DNA of 64,000 bases from Rhodocyclales bacterium RIFCSPLOWO2_02_FULL_63_24 (GTDB lineage Bacteria > Pseudomonadota > Gammaproteobacteria > Burkholderiales > Rhodocyclaceae), in NCBI GenBank assembly GCA_001828935.1, contig MHZX01000063.1, positions 62,001 to 126,000 of the forward strand, written 5' to 3'. The notes under the pieces were generated by a model. That model worked only from the letters and a program-made list of their open reading frames with translations. It made no database searches and had not been told where the DNA came from. The translations under genes and the position numbers were made by a program. This document shows positions 17,571-28,037 of this stretch, one piece after another; position 1 is the first letter of the stretch; each line of letters begins with the position of its first letter.

Positions 17571-18524
17571 ATGATCGATAGCGAAGTCCGCCAGCGGCTC
17601 GAACGAGCCAAGTTGTTCGCCAACATCAGCCTGGAAAGCGTGGAACACTTGTTCGAGAGCTGCCATCGGCTGGACCTGCAGCGTGGCGAACATTTACTGG
17701 AAGCCGGCGCGGCCAACAGTCATCTGTACCTGATTCTCGATGGAGAACTGCGCGTCTATCTCGCCGATCGCAGCATGCCCGAGCACGCGGTCTTCGGTCC
17801 CGGCGATTGCGTCGGCGAGATGTCGCTGCTGGACGGACAGAATGCGTCGGCCCTGGTGCTGGCGGCGATGGACACGCGCTTGCTGGCGATGCCGCACGAG
17901 GTGCTGTGGTCGCTGGTGGACTGTTCGCATGGCGTGGCGCGCAACCTGCTGGCCATCTTGGCCGGCCGCATGCGCAACGACAACCTGGCGCTGGTCACCT
18001 CGCAGAGTCGCAGCCTCGAATTCGAACAGGCCGCCAGCGTCGATGCGCTGACCGGCATCCACAACCGGCGCTGGCTGCTGGAAGCCTATCCGCGCGCCAT
18101 ATCGCGCTGCGAGCATGATGGCGAACCGCTGTGCCTGGTGATCGCCGACATCGACTTGTTCAAGCATTTCAACGACCGCTTCGGCCATCTTGCCGGCGAT
18201 GCGGTGCTGCGCCGCGTGGCGCGCCAGTTGGCCGACGGCCTGCGCGCGCAGGATCTGGTCGCGCGTTACGGTGGTGAGGAATTCCTGATCCTGTTGCCGC
18301 ATTCGGGCATCGATGAAGCCCTGCTGATTGCCGAGCGGCTGCGCGGCCTGGTGGCAACCGGATGCGGGCTGGAAACGGATGAGGGCGTGCAGGGCGTGAC
18401 GCTCAGTTGCGGCGTGGCCCAGATGTTCCATGGCGAACAGTTGGACGAACTGACCGCCCGCGCCGACGCCGCCTTGAGGCGGGCCAAGGAGAACGGCCGC
18501 GACCGGGTCGAGTTGGCCGGGTAG
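17571..18524 (+). CDS. Cyclic-nucleotide-binding domain diguanylate cyclase
   Basis: The 317-residue soluble protein has a Crp/cNMP-type beta-barrel (about 14-130: LFANISLESVEHLF, LYLILDGELRVYL, FGPGDCVGEMSLLDGQNASALVLA) followed by a GGDEF domain with GGEEF at 234-238 and an upstream RAQD I-site. The phosphate-binding cassette is GEMSLLDGQNASA, in which the usual RxA arginine is replaced by Asn, so classic cAMP binding is uncertain. The ATG at 17571 is preferred; an in-frame upstream start at 17535 adds residues that read into the repeat region. A nucleotide cyclase is encoded at 48 kb, so cAMP to c-di-GMP crosstalk is possible but unproven. Confidence 0.9.
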   Translation: MIDSEVRQRLERAKLFANISLESVEHLFESCHRLDLQRGEHLLEAGAANSHLYLILDGELRVYLADRSMPEHAVFGPGDCVGEMSLLDGQNASALVLAAMDTRLLAMPHEVLWSLVDCSHGVARNLLAILAGRMRNDNLALVTSQSRSLEFEQAASVDALTGIHNRRWLLEAYPRAISRCEHDGEPLCLVIADIDLFKHFNDRFGHLAGDAVLRRVARQLADGLRAQDLVARYGGEEFLILLPHSGIDEALLIAERLRGLVATGCGLETDEGVQGVTLSCGVAQMFHGEQLDELTARADAALRRAKENGRDRVELAG

Positions 18525-18528
18525 CGGC

Positions 18529-19998
18529 TCAGCCGGTGCCGCCCACCGTCAGCCCGTCGATGCGCACGGTCGGCTGACCGACCCCGACCGGCACGCTCTG
18601 GCCTTCCTTGCCGCAGGTGCCAACCCCTGAATCGAGCGCCATGTCATTGCCGATCATGGAGACGCGGGTCATCGCCTCGGGGCCGTTGCCGATCAGCGTG
18701 GCGCCCTTGACCGGGGTGGTGACCCGGCCGTTTTCGATCAGATAGGCCTCGGCGGTCGAAAAGACGAACTTGCCGCTGGTGATATCGACCTGGCCGCCGC
18801 CGAAGTTGGCGGCATAGAGACCCTTCTTCACCGACTTGATGATTTCCTGCGGATCGTGGCTGCCGTTGAGCATGGTGGTGTTGGTCATGCGCGGCAGGGG
18901 CATGTGGGCAAACGATTCGCGGCGGGCGTTGCCTGTGATGGGTACACCCATCAGGCGCGCATTCAGCGTGTCTTGCAGGTAGCCGACGAGAATCCCGTCT
19001 TCGATCAGGACGGTGCGTTGCGTCGGGTTGCCTTCGTCGTCGATGGTCAGCGAGCCGCGCCGGTCGGCGATGGTGCCGTCATCGACCACGGTGACGCCCT
19101 TGGCCGCCACGCGCTGGCCGATGCGCCCGGCAAAGGTCGAACTGCCCTTGCGGTTGAAGTCGCCTTCCAGGCCGTGGCCAACCGCTTCGTGCAGCAGGAT
19201 GCCGGGCCAGCCGGGGCCCAGCACCACGGTCATCTCGCCGGCCGGAGCAGGCTTGGCGGCGAGATTGACGCTGGCTTGATGCACCGCCCGGTTGGCATAG
19301 TCCTGCAATACGGCATCGCTGAAATAGGCGTAATCGAAACGTCCGCCGCCGCCCGCGGAACCCTGCTCGCGGCGCTGGCCCGTGCCGACGCCGTCTTCCA
19401 TGATCACCGAAATCGAAATGCGCACCAGGGGCCGCACGTCGGCCGCCATCTGGCCATCGGCGCGGGCCACCAGCACCACTTCCCAGGTGCCGGCGATGCT
19501 GGCCATGACTTCCTTGACCCGCGGGTCCGCCGCACGCGCCATGGCTTCGAGGCGCTCCAGCAGCTTGACCTTGGCGGCATCGTCGAGCGAGGCGATCGGA
19601 TCGTCGCCGACATACAGCGCCGTCGGCTGCTTGCTGCGGCGAAGCAGCGGCGCCAGGCGCTGGGCGCCCGCTGCGGCGATGGCGCGGGTGGTGCTGGCGG
19701 CGGCTTTCAGCGCCGCCAGGCTGATGTCGTCGGAATAGGCGAAGGCGGTTTTCTCGCCCGCCAGCGCACGCACGCCGACGCCTTGTTCAATATTGAAACT
19801 GCCCGACTTGACGATGCCTTCCTCCAGACTCCAGGCCTCGGAACGGGCGTACTGGAAATACAGGTCGGCGTAATCGACGCGATTGCCGAACAGTTCGCCA
19901 AACACGCGCTCGAGCAAGTGCGGCGCCAGGCCGTGGGGCTTGAGCAGGATCTGTTCGGCGATTTCGAAGTGGGGAATCGGGCTGGCGGCAGCGTTCAT
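18529..19998 (-). CDS. tldD: Metalloprotease TldD
   Basis: The 489-residue protein shows the TldD zinc motif [11 protein letters not shown] (HExxxH) and the conserved [10 protein letters not shown] and [13 protein letters not shown] regions. TldD with TldE/PmbA forms a heterodimeric protease that degrades unfolded or modified peptides and matures some ribosomal peptides; tldE is not in this window. It follows the nitrilase gene by 18 bases and ends 4 bases from the convergent cNMP-GGDEF gene, leaving no room for a terminator. Confidence 0.96.
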   Translation of the reverse strand: MNAAASPIPHFEIAEQILLKPHGLAPHLLERVFGELFGNRVDYADLYFQYARSEAWSLEEGIVKSGSFNIEQGVGVRALAGEKTAFAYSDDISLAALKAAASTTRAIAAAGAQRLAPLLRRSKQPTALYVGDDPIASLDDAAKVKLLERLEAMARAADPRVKEVMASIAGTWEVVLVARADGQMAADVRPLVRISISVIMEDGVGTGQRREQGSAGGGGRFDYAYFSDAVLQDYANRAVHQASVNLAAKPAPAGEMTVVLGPGWPGILLHEAVGHGLEGDFNRKGSSTFAGRIGQRVAAKGVTVVDDGTIADRRGSLTIDDEGNPTQRTVLIEDGILVGYLQDTLNARLMGVPITGNARRESFAHMPLPRMTNTTMLNGSHDPQEIIKSVKKGLYAANFGGGQVDITSGKFVFSTAEAYLIENGRVTTPVKGATLIGNGPEAMTRVSMIGNDMALDSGVGTCGKEGQSVPVGVGQPTVRIDGLTVGGTG

Positions 19999-20016
19999 GA
20001 TTTTCCTTTGGCTTTC

Positions 20017-20823
20017 CTACAGTATGCGGTGTTTCAGGGCGGGCAGGCTGCTCCGGGTATCGACCAGTTTTTGCCGATTCAGTTCGGCAAGCACCACGCC
20101 TTCGCCTTTATCCATGCGTGCCAGCACTTCGCCCCAGGGGTCGATGACCATGCTGTTGCCGTGGGTCATGCGGCCATTCGGGTGCAGGCCGCCTTGCGCG
20201 GCAGCCAGGACATAGCACTGGTTCTCCACGGCGCGGGCGCGCAGCAACAATTCCCAGTGGGCGCGGCCGGTGGTTTCGGTGAAGGCGGCCGGCAGCACCA
20301 GCAGATCGATGGGTTTTTGCGCCTGCGCCATGACGCGAAAAAGTTCAGGAAAACGCAGGTCGTAGCAGATCGCCAGACCGACCCGTCCGCAGGGCGCGTC
20401 GAAGCTGACGACCTGATCGCCGCGCTCGATGGTGGCGGCTTCGTCGTAAGCCTCTTCGCCCTTGTTGAAGCCGAACAGGTGGATCTTGTCGTAGCGCGCC
20501 ACGCGTTGCCCCTGCGGGTCGAACACCAGGCAGGCGTTGCGCAGCTTGGACGGGTTATTGGCCAGCAGCGGAATCGAGCCGCCGACCAGCCACAGCCCGT
20601 GCCGGTGAGCCGTCTGCGCGAGAAAGTCCTGGATCGGCCCTTGGCCGTCGACTTCGCGTGCCGCCAGCCGGTCGGTATCTGTGGCGCCGATCAAGGGAAA
20701 GTATTCGGGCAGGGCCACCAGTTCGGCGCCGGCGGCGGCCGCTTCGGCGATCAGGCGGCCGGCGGTGGCCAGATTGGGCGCCACCTCCGGCCCCGAAATC
20801 ATCTGCACTGCGGCGAGCTTCAT
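20017..20823 (-). CDS. Carbon-nitrogen hydrolase (nitrilase superfamily, Nit1/YbeM-like)
   Basis: The ATG at 20823 (MKLAAVQMISGPEVAPN) gives about 268 residues; the frame extends to 20874 but the extra residues do not fit the family. The catalytic triad is visible as LPEYF (Glu), YDKIHLF (Lys) and LAICYDLRFPELF (Cys). The family includes deaminated-glutathione amidase, a repair enzyme, which is the most likely activity. It lies between yhdP and tldD, a context seen in many proteobacteria. Confidence 0.9.
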   Translation of the reverse strand: MKLAAVQMISGPEVAPNLATAGRLIAEAAAAGAELVALPEYFPLIGATDTDRLAAREVDGQGPIQDFLAQTAHRHGLWLVGGSIPLLANNPSKLRNACLVFDPQGQRVARYDKIHLFGFNKGEEAYDEAATIERGDQVVSFDAPCGRVGLAICYDLRFPELFRVMAQAQKPIDLLVLPAAFTETTGRAHWELLLRARAVENQCYVLAAAQGGLHPNGRMTHGNSMVIDPWGEVLARMDKGEGVVLAELNRQKLVDTRSSLPALKHRIL

Positions 20824-20926
20824 GGCGTGCCGCCGGGCCGCCCCAAGGCAGCCGCTCCAACACTTTGCGAGCACAGCGAGCCGTAGCCACCCCTTTTTCT
20901 GGAAGAGGGGGCGGGCGATAAGTCGT

Positions 20927-23900
20927 TCATTTATTTTCCTCCGCGGCCTTTTGCGGTGTCTGTCCCAGTTTTTCCACCTTCGGATCGGCCCAACTTCCGG
21001 TCACCGCGTATTCGAAGGCGAAGGCCTGGTCCAGCGGGTCCTTGAAAAGTTTCTGCGCCGCCCAGACTACCGCCCCGGCGACCGGGTTGGCAATCATGGT
21101 GCCGACCGCGATCGATTCGCCCACGGCGGGTTGTACGCGCACCTTGAGGTTCTGGGTTTCGGCGCCGAGATTGACGGTGCCGCTCATCAGCACCTTGGCC
21201 GACGGTCCCTGGATCTGGAGTTCCTTGGTTGCCATGGTTCCGCGCGTGACGGCAAACTGGCCGCCGATGCTGTCGAAGGCAAAGCCCTCGCTGAAGACGT
21301 CGCGAAAATCCAGGGTGATGCGGCGCGGCAGCGATTGCAGGCTGAGGATCCCGAGCAGGCGGCCGACGCCGGGTTCGAGCTTGACGAACTGTCCGCCTGC
21401 CGCGTCGAGATTGAGGCTGCCGTTGAGCGTCGGATAGTCGATCGTGAAGGGCGAGCCGGTCCACGACAGATTGCCGGAAAGCCTGGCGCTGCCGCGCCGT
21501 ACCGTGTCCGGGTAGCCGATGCGCGACAGCAGTTTTTCGATGCTCGCGGTCCCGAGCTTGAATTCGATGCGGGTATCGGGCTGGGTTGGGTTGGGCCGCC
21601 AGCGGCCGGTGGCTTCCAGCGTGCCATCCTCGTTTTTGGCGTCGATCCTGGTGTTCCAGTAGCCGTCGCGGTTTTCCGCTGCGATGCGCACCGTGCCGAG
21701 CGGACGGTCCTTGAACGAGAGCCGGTCGACCGTGATGTCGAGCGCCGGAATCTGGTCGATGACTTCGCTCGCCTTGGCCTGCAGGACGGCCGGCGAGGCC
21801 ACCGACTCGGGGATGGCGAACTGGGCGATGCGGCCCGACAGCTTGCCGCTGCCGGCGCTGTTCCATTCGAAATTGCCGGCCAGCTCGCGGCTTTTCAGTT
21901 CGAAGCGGGTGCTGCCGGCGCCTTCTGGCCGGTTGCCGGTGATGCGCACCTCGTGGAAGCTCTTGTCCTGCACGATCAGGTCGGCGGTACGCAAATCGAA
22001 CTGCACGGCGGGCAGGGCAGGCTGCGCCGATTCGTCGCGGCCATTACCGTTGAGTTGCTTGGCCAGCACGCGGCGCCAGAAATCCACGTTGATGCGCGGC
22101 AGATTCACCGCCACAGCCAGGCTGCGCTCCGGCATGCTGGGGCTGACCTCGCCTACCGCCAGCAGGCCGCGTGTGACGACCGGCGGGCTGGCATCGTGAC
22201 GGCGCACCAGTTGGAAGCGCAGGGCGCGCCCGAGACTGACGTCGAGCATGTCCTGCGCCGCGCCGGGGGCGGTATCCCTTGCGGACGGCGCCCGCGACAC
22301 GGCGGTCGCTGCTTTGGTCGCGCCGCGGGCGGCGGGAGCTGCCTCTTGCGGCAGCTCGGTCCTGGCCCCGCCACGCACCGCGCTGTCCGGTGGCGGCTTG
22401 CGTTCAAGACTGAAGGCCAGCGCGTCGGTGGCCGTCTTGTTGAAGGGCTCGGGCAGGCTCGATGAAATCCCGACCAGATTCGAGCTAAGCCGCACTTCCG
22501 CTGACTTCTTCTTTACCCTCGCGGCGCCGGTCCATTTCGCGCTGCCCGACAGATGATCGAAGACGGGCTGCGGGAACTCGCGCCGCAGCGTGGCGATGCC
22601 GATCTCCCCGGCGGCGTTGACCTGGACGCTGCCGTCGCCCGTTGTTTTCACGTCGACTGTCAGCGGCGAGCCGAGCAGGCTGCCGCGAATTCCCCGCGCC
22701 TCCAGGTGATCGGCGGAAAAGCGCAGGGCGCCGCGCACCTCGGCCAGGGGCGGCAGATCGTTGTCGACGGTAAGCCGATTGCCGTCGAAGCGGTAGCTGC
22801 CCTCCACTTTTGAATTCGTCATCCGGCGCAGCGGCAAGGCGAGCTTGAGATCGAGTTCGCCGTTGCCTTCGGCCTGCATTTCCTCGGTGAAATGGTCGAT
22901 GCGCTCGCCGACCGGGCTGGCCTCGATGAATTTCAGGAAATCTGCGGTCGCCCCGGCGGCCTTGCCGGTCACCGTCAGCAGTTCCTCGGCCTGTTCGAGG
23001 TCGGCGATTTCGGCGCGCACGTTGCGCAGGCCGACGCCGAATATTTTTCCGCTCTTGCCGGTGATCAGCATGCGCTGGCCGGAGAACAGCAATTCGCCCT
23101 CGATGCCGTTGATTTCCGGCCAGCTGCCGGCATAGCGCAGTGTCGCGTCGTTGAACTTGCCGCGCACTTCGAACAGGCCGCCCTTGCCGTCGCGGAAAGG
23201 AAACTGGCGCAAGTCGCCGCGCAGCTTGAGCGTCGTTTCGCTGGTCTTGCCGCCGACGATGGCGATCCGCAGCCAGTCGCGGACATCCTTGCCCACCGCC
23301 AGCGGCATGTAGCGCCAGACGGCGTCGCCGCTGCCACGCGTCAGGCGCGCGTCGAGATCGAGCTGGCCAGGCCCGTCGCCCAGCGCACGCCAACTGCCGC
23401 TGGCCTCGCCGGCGGCGTCCTGGTTGTGGAAGCTGGCCTTGCGCAGATTCACTTGAACGCCATCGGCGGCGGTTTTCCAGTCGAGGTCGGCGGCGAAGGC
23501 TTCCAGATCCAATTTCGGATCGGCGAACACGGTGGGCAGTTCGACCGTCGTGCCTTGGCCGTCGAGCCGCAGGCTGCCGCCATTTTCGTCGCCCTCGATG
23601 CGGCCATTGATGCCGGAAACGCCCGGCACGGGCCCCAGGGCATTCAGTCCAAGCCCTTCAAAGCGGCTCCTGACCGTCCATTTTTCCAGCGTTGCGGGGT
23701 TTTCGGGGCTTGCCATCTGACCCTTCCAGTCCAGCTTCAGATCGAACACGCGGCCGCGCGGCGCGTGGCGGGCCAGACGGGCGCGGGTTGCGTCGTCCAG
23801 CGGCAAGTGCGCTGCGAGGCGGGACAGGGCGTCGAGGTCGAGCCCGTTGGCGCTGGCAGTGCCCTGCGGCGCACGGTTGGCCGCGGCGTCCTGCCAGACG

Positions 23901-24970
23901 AGCTTGAGGTCCGTGGGTTGCAGCGCCAGACCATCCCGGGTGGTCAGCGTCAGGTGTTTCAGTTCGGCGGCAAAGCCGCCGTCGAGGCGCCGTCCGGCCA
24001 GACGCCCCTCCAGCTGGAGCAGGTCGAGTTCGGGCAGATCGGGACGCAGTTGCAGACGCACGTCGGCCAGACGGACGTCGGCGGTGGCCGACAGCAATTG
24101 CTTGTGGGCGAATCCCAGCCATAGTCGGAGGGCGCCGCTGCCCTGCGGCAAGGCTAGCGGATAGTCCACCCAGGTGCTCCAGCCGGCCAGGTCGGCATAG
24201 TCCAGTTCGGCATAGACCTCGCCTTTCCAGGCCTCCAGTTCATCGATGTCGGGTCCCTTGAAGTCGCCGCGGATGTCGATGCGCGCCGCCAGGTGGCGCG
24301 GGGGATCCGCGGTAAAGCCGAAGCGATGCCGGCTGCCGCTGTTGTCGAGCTGGAGGTTCAGGTGTTTCAATTCCAGCGCTGGCGCGCCGCGCAACTCATC
24401 CTGCCAGGCGATGCTGGCGTCGCGCACGATGACGCGATCCTGCGCCAGCAGCCAGTCGGCAAAGCCTTCTTCGTCGCCGGGTTGTGCCGTTATTTCCAGT
24501 CCGGCGGCGAAGAAGCGGCCATGGCTGTCGCGGCGCAGCAGCAGCGTCGGCGCGTTCAGTTCCAGCCGCGCCAGGCGCAGTTCGAAATGCCACAGCGAGC
24601 TCCAGGCCAGTTCGGTTTCGACCTGATCGAAGGCCAGGGCCGGGCGCCCTTGGGTGTCGCGGATCTCGAAGCCGTCGAGCTTCAGTGCCGGACGCAGGCC
24701 GGACCAGTGCGCCTCGATTTTGCGAATGCCGACCGGGCGGTTGATCGCCGCACCGATCATTTGCTCCACGTCGTTCCGGTAGTTGTCGATCTGCGGCAGG
24801 ATCGCGTAGCGCAAGGCCAGCAGCAGCAAGGCAAAGGCGAAATAGCCCAGTGTCGCCGTCCACAGCAGCGCGCGCAGCAGAACGCCGAGCCAGGGGTGGG
24901 CGTTGGCTAGGAAACGCAAACGAAAACGCAGGCCGGAAACGATGGGCTTGGAAGTTCTTGATGCTGGCAT
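20927..24970 (-). CDS. yhdP: YhdP family AsmA-like envelope protein
   Basis: The 1347-residue protein has one N-terminal membrane anchor (VLLRALLWTATLGYFAFALLLLALRYAIL) followed by a long beta-rich periplasmic region and a C-terminal AsmA-like domain (VGRLLGILSLQSLPRRITLDF). Length and order fit TIGR02099/YhdP, one of the bridge-like proteins thought to carry phospholipid to the outer membrane. A low-complexity Ala/Arg-rich insert (about residues 880-920) interrupts the middle. The neighbours yhdP-nitrilase-tldD are conserved, and glnE is divergent upstream. Confidence 0.93.
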   Translation of the reverse strand: MPASRTSKPIVSGLRFRLRFLANAHPWLGVLLRALLWTATLGYFAFALLLLALRYAILPQIDNYRNDVEQMIGAAINRPVGIRKIEAHWSGLRPALKLDGFEIRDTQGRPALAFDQVETELAWSSLWHFELRLARLELNAPTLLLRRDSHGRFFAAGLEITAQPGDEEGFADWLLAQDRVIVRDASIAWQDELRGAPALELKHLNLQLDNSGSRHRFGFTADPPRHLAARIDIRGDFKGPDIDELEAWKGEVYAELDYADLAGWSTWVDYPLALPQGSGALRLWLGFAHKQLLSATADVRLADVRLQLRPDLPELDLLQLEGRLAGRRLDGGFAAELKHLTLTTRDGLALQPTDLKLVWQDAAANRAPQGTASANGLDLDALSRLAAHLPLDDATRARLARHAPRGRVFDLKLDWKGQMASPENPATLEKWTVRSRFEGLGLNALGPVPGVSGINGRIEGDENGGSLRLDGQGTTVELPTVFADPKLDLEAFAADLDWKTAADGVQVNLRKASFHNQDAAGEASGSWRALGDGPGQLDLDARLTRGSGDAVWRYMPLAVGKDVRDWLRIAIVGGKTSETTLKLRGDLRQFPFRDGKGGLFEVRGKFNDATLRYAGSWPEINGIEGELLFSGQRMLITGKSGKIFGVGLRNVRAEIADLEQAEELLTVTGKAAGATADFLKFIEASPVGERIDHFTEEMQAEGNGELDLKLALPLRRMTNSKVEGSYRFDGNRLTVDNDLPPLAEVRGALRFSADHLEARGIRGSLLGSPLTVDVKTTGDGSVQVNAAGEIGIATLRREFPQPVFDHLSGSAKWTGAARVKKKSAEVRLSSNLVGISSSLPEPFNKTATDALAFSLERKPPPDSAVRGGARTELPQEAAPAARGATKAATAVSRAPSARDTAPGAAQDMLDVSLGRALRFQLVRRHDASPPVVTRGLLAVGEVSPSMPERSLAVAVNLPRINVDFWRRVLAKQLNGNGRDESAQPALPAVQFDLRTADLIVQDKSFHEVRITGNRPEGAGSTRFELKSRELAGNFEWNSAGSGKLSGRIAQFAIPESVASPAVLQAKASEVIDQIPALDITVDRLSFKDRPLGTVRIAAENRDGYWNTRIDAKNEDGTLEATGRWRPNPTQPDTRIEFKLGTASIEKLLSRIGYPDTVRRGSARLSGNLSWTGSPFTIDYPTLNGSLNLDAAGGQFVKLEPGVGRLLGILSLQSLPRRITLDFRDVFSEGFAFDSIGGQFAVTRGTMATKELQIQGPSAKVLMSGTVNLGAETQNLKVRVQPAVGESIAVGTMIANPVAGAVVWAAQKLFKDPLDQAFAFEYAVTGSWADPKVEKLGQTPQKAAEENK

Positions 24971-24976
24971 GGGATC

Positions 24977-25061
24977 AGGGGACTGTGGGCTGATGACAGG
25001 GGTCTAGCGGCGTCGTGCGCCGGATGGGATGCCGTCCTCTGTCATTCGTCATCTGTCCTCT
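24977..25061. repeat. Imperfect inverted repeat in the yhdP/glnE divergent region
   Basis: The left arm at 24977-25002 and the right arm at 25036-25061 (CCTCTGTCATTCGTCATCTG plus TCCTCT) are complementary at about 18 of 26 positions. The right arm is itself an imperfect tandem of CTGTC(A/C)T. Its architecture recalls the CACAGAG element at 17.4 kb. It occupies most of the 153-base gap that must also hold both promoters. Confidence 0.45.
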
Positions 25062-25123
25062 GGATGCGCCCTCGCCCAAGCTAGAATGGGCAATCACGGC
25101 GCTTAAGCGACAAATTCTAACCG

Positions 25124-27811
25124 ATGCCTTCTCTTGCCGATATTGCGGAAACATCCCGTTACCTGGGACGCCTGCTGGCGGCCAAGCCGACGTTGGCGGC
25201 GGAAGTCGAGTCGACGCTGGAGCAGCCGGTCGGCGCGGACGAGTTATCCCTGTGGCTCGCCGCCCAGGCGGTGACCGAGGCCAATCTCAAGCCGGTATTG
25301 CGCCAGCTCAAGCAGCGTGCCTATGCCCGTATTGCGGTGCGCGACCTGGCGGGCATGGCGCCCCTGTCCGAAGTGACCGAATGCATGACCCTGATCGCCG
25401 AGCTGACGGTGCGCAAGGCGGTGGAGGTGCTCGGCGCCGGCCTGGTCGAACGCTACGGTACGCCGCGCGGCGCCGACGGCCGCGTCCAGGAATTGATCGT
25501 GGTCGGCATGGGCAAGCTGGGGGGGCGCGAGCTGAACGTGTCTTCCGACATCGACCTGATTTTCGTGTTTCCCGAGGACGGCGACACGGATGCCGCGCCC
25601 GCCCATTCGCGCTCGATTTCGAACTTCGAGTTTTTCACCCGCCTCGGCCGCGGCCTGATCAATGCCATCGCCGAGGCGACGGCGGACGGCCAGGTGTTTC
25701 GCGTCGATATGCGCTTGCGGCCCAACGGCGATTCCGGACCGCTGGTGTGTTCCTTCGACATGCTGGAGAACTATTTCATCACCCAGGGCCGCGAATGGGA
25801 GCGTTATGCCTGGATCAAAGCGCGGCCCCTGACCGGTGAGCGCCACGACGAACTGGAGCAAGTCAGGCAGCCCTTCGTGTTTCGCAAGTATTTCGATTTC
25901 GGCGCGATCAACGCGATGCGCGAGCTGCACGCGCAGATCCGCCGCGAGGTGGCGAAGCGGGACATGGCCGACAACGTCAAGCTCGGTCCGGGCGGCATTC
26001 GCGAAATCGAGTTCATCGCCCAGGTCTTCCAGCTGATCCGCGGCGGGCGCGATACGCCCTTGCAGACCAAGCCGACCCAGCAGGTGCTCAAGCTGCTTGC
26101 CGAGCGTGGCATCCTGAGCCTCGACGCCGCCGTCGAACTGGCTTCCGCCTACAGTTTCCTGCGCCGCCTCGAGCACCGCCTGCAGTATCTCGACGATGCG
26201 CAGACGCACAGCCTGCCGCTCGCCGCCGAGGATCGCCGGCGCGTCGCGCGGGCCATGGGTTTCGCGAGTTTCGAGGCAATGTTGGAAGAGCTGGACGACC
26301 ATCGTGCCGCCGTATCGCGCCACTTCGAGCAGGTGTTTGCCGACCCGAATCACGGCCAGCATGCCCTGGCCGGGCTGTGGACCGATGCCGGCGGCGATGC
26401 CCAGGAAGAAAGCTTCGAGCGCCTCGGCTACCGCAATCCGCCGGCCGCGGCGCAGCGCCTGGCGACGCTGCGCGCGGGCCCGCTCTACCAGCAGATGTCG
26501 CAGGACATCCGCGGCCGCTTCGATGTCCTGGTGCCGCGCCTGATCGAGGCCGCCGCGGCGCTGCCGAATCCCGATGAAACCCTGTCGCGCGGCGTCGATC
26601 TGCTGGAGTCGATCTCGCGCCGGGCGGCCTACCTGGCCTTGCTGCAGCAGTATCCGCAGACGCTGCAAAAAGTCGCGCAGCTGGTCAGCAGCTCAAGCTG
26701 GGCCGCGGGCTACCTGCAACGCCATCCGATCCTGCTCGACGAGCTGCTCGACCCGCGCCTGCTCGATGCCGTGCCGGACTGGACGGCGTTTCGCGTGCAG
26801 TTATCGGCACGCCTGGAGGAGTTGGAGCCCGATACCGAGCGGCAAATGGACGTCCTGCGCGAAACGCATCATGCCCAGGTGTTCCGTTTGCTGGCGCAGG
26901 ACATCGCCGGTTTGCTGACGGTGGAAAAACTCGCGGACCACCTCTCCGAACTCGCCGACATCCTGCTCGATGCGGCGATCGGCGGGGCTTGGCGCAAGAT
27001 GCCGAAGCGCCACGTCGCAACGCCCAGATTCGCCGTGATCAGCTACGGCAAGCTGGGCGGCAAGGAACTCGGTTATGCCTCCGACCTCGATCTGGTCTTC
27101 CTGTTCGACGATCCGGCGCCCGAAGCCGGGGAAAACTATGCGCGGCTCGCCACTCGGCTCAATACCTGGCTTTCGGCGCAGACCTCGGCCGGACAATTGT
27201 TCGAGACCGACCTGCGGCTGCGGCCCAACGGTGACTCCGGCCTGGTGGTGAGCTCGATCGAGGCCTTCCGCCAGTATCAGCTCGAATCGGCCTGGGTCTG
27301 GGAACATCAGGCCCTCACCCGTGCCAGGTTCTCGGCCGGCGACCGCGCCGTGGGCGAGGCCTTCGAACGCATCCGTTGCGAAGTGCTGCGGCAGCCCCGC
27401 GATCTCGCCGTCTTGCGCACTGAAGTGCTGGCCATGCGCAAGAAAATGCTCGACGCCCACGGCACCAAGGGCGACGAGCGCGAAACCCTATTCGATCTCA
27501 AGCAGGATCCAGGCGGGCTCATTGATGTCGAATTCATCGTTCAATATCTGGTGCTCGGCTACGCGCACCGGCACGCCGAACTGACCGGCAACCTGGGCAA
27601 TATCGCGCTATTGAGAATTGCCGCCGCGCTGGGCCTGATTCCTGTGGAACTTGCCGAGGCCGTGCGCAATGCCTATCGCGACTACCGCCGCATGCAGCAC
27701 GCACTGCGCCTCAACGGCGCCCGGCCGCGGGTCGCCGTCGAATTGGTGCAGCAGCGCGTCGATGCGGTGGGCGAGTTGTGGCGGGTGGTTTTCGACGCCG
27801 GATCGCCGTGA
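25124..27811 (+). CDS. glnE: Bifunctional glutamine synthetase adenylyltransferase/adenylyl-removing enzyme
   Basis: GlnE adds AMP to, and removes it from, glutamine synthetase in answer to PII and glutamine. The 895-residue protein contains two nucleotidyltransferase cores: the N-terminal deadenylylation core with GMGKLGGRELNVSSDIDLIFVF, and the C-terminal adenylylation core with YGKLGGKELGYASDLDLVFLFD, both with intact aspartates. The linker and C-terminal helical regions are of normal length. A TAGAAT (25083-25088) upstream is a plausible -10. No glnA or glnB lies nearby. Confidence 0.97.
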   Translation: MPSLADIAETSRYLGRLLAAKPTLAAEVESTLEQPVGADELSLWLAAQAVTEANLKPVLRQLKQRAYARIAVRDLAGMAPLSEVTECMTLIAELTVRKAVEVLGAGLVERYGTPRGADGRVQELIVVGMGKLGGRELNVSSDIDLIFVFPEDGDTDAAPAHSRSISNFEFFTRLGRGLINAIAEATADGQVFRVDMRLRPNGDSGPLVCSFDMLENYFITQGREWERYAWIKARPLTGERHDELEQVRQPFVFRKYFDFGAINAMRELHAQIRREVAKRDMADNVKLGPGGIREIEFIAQVFQLIRGGRDTPLQTKPTQQVLKLLAERGILSLDAAVELASAYSFLRRLEHRLQYLDDAQTHSLPLAAEDRRRVARAMGFASFEAMLEELDDHRAAVSRHFEQVFADPNHGQHALAGLWTDAGGDAQEESFERLGYRNPPAAAQRLATLRAGPLYQQMSQDIRGRFDVLVPRLIEAAAALPNPDETLSRGVDLLESISRRAAYLALLQQYPQTLQKVAQLVSSSSWAAGYLQRHPILLDELLDPRLLDAVPDWTAFRVQLSARLEELEPDTERQMDVLRETHHAQVFRLLAQDIAGLLTVEKLADHLSELADILLDAAIGGAWRKMPKRHVATPRFAVISYGKLGGKELGYASDLDLVFLFDDPAPEAGENYARLATRLNTWLSAQTSAGQLFETDLRLRPNGDSGLVVSSIEAFRQYQLESAWVWEHQALTRARFSAGDRAVGEAFERIRCEVLRQPRDLAVLRTEVLAMRKKMLDAHGTKGDERETLFDLKQDPGGLIDVEFIVQYLVLGYAHRHAELTGNLGNIALLRIAAALGLIPVELAEAVRNAYRDYRRMQHALRLNGARPRVAVELVQQRVDAVGELWRVVFDAGSP

Positions 27812-28037
27812 CGGGTAGCGTCATCGATGCAATCGGTGCGATGAATTGCCGCCGTGTCGCCAGAGCCGACTTTTGCCATACGCCGTATTGCTTGCCGAGC
27901 AACCTCGGTAACGGGTGGCGTCGGCGCCTCGGATAAAGGTGCTCTGTCGAACTGTTTACGTTCAAGTCATTTCGAAGCTTTGAGCATTTTCAGCAACTCG
28001 TTGCACGTCGGACGTGACCCCGTCAAATCTATCGAAC

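Noticed and set aside
18856-20886. Long plus-strand ORF opposite tldD and the nitrilase gene
   Set aside because: Antisense shadow; it reads through two genes and the gap between them and lacks any recognisable domain.
20824-20926. Terminator between yhdP and the nitrilase gene
   Set aside because: A CCCCT/AGGGG pairing is present around 20890-20912 but is mismatched and has no T-run on the minus strand.
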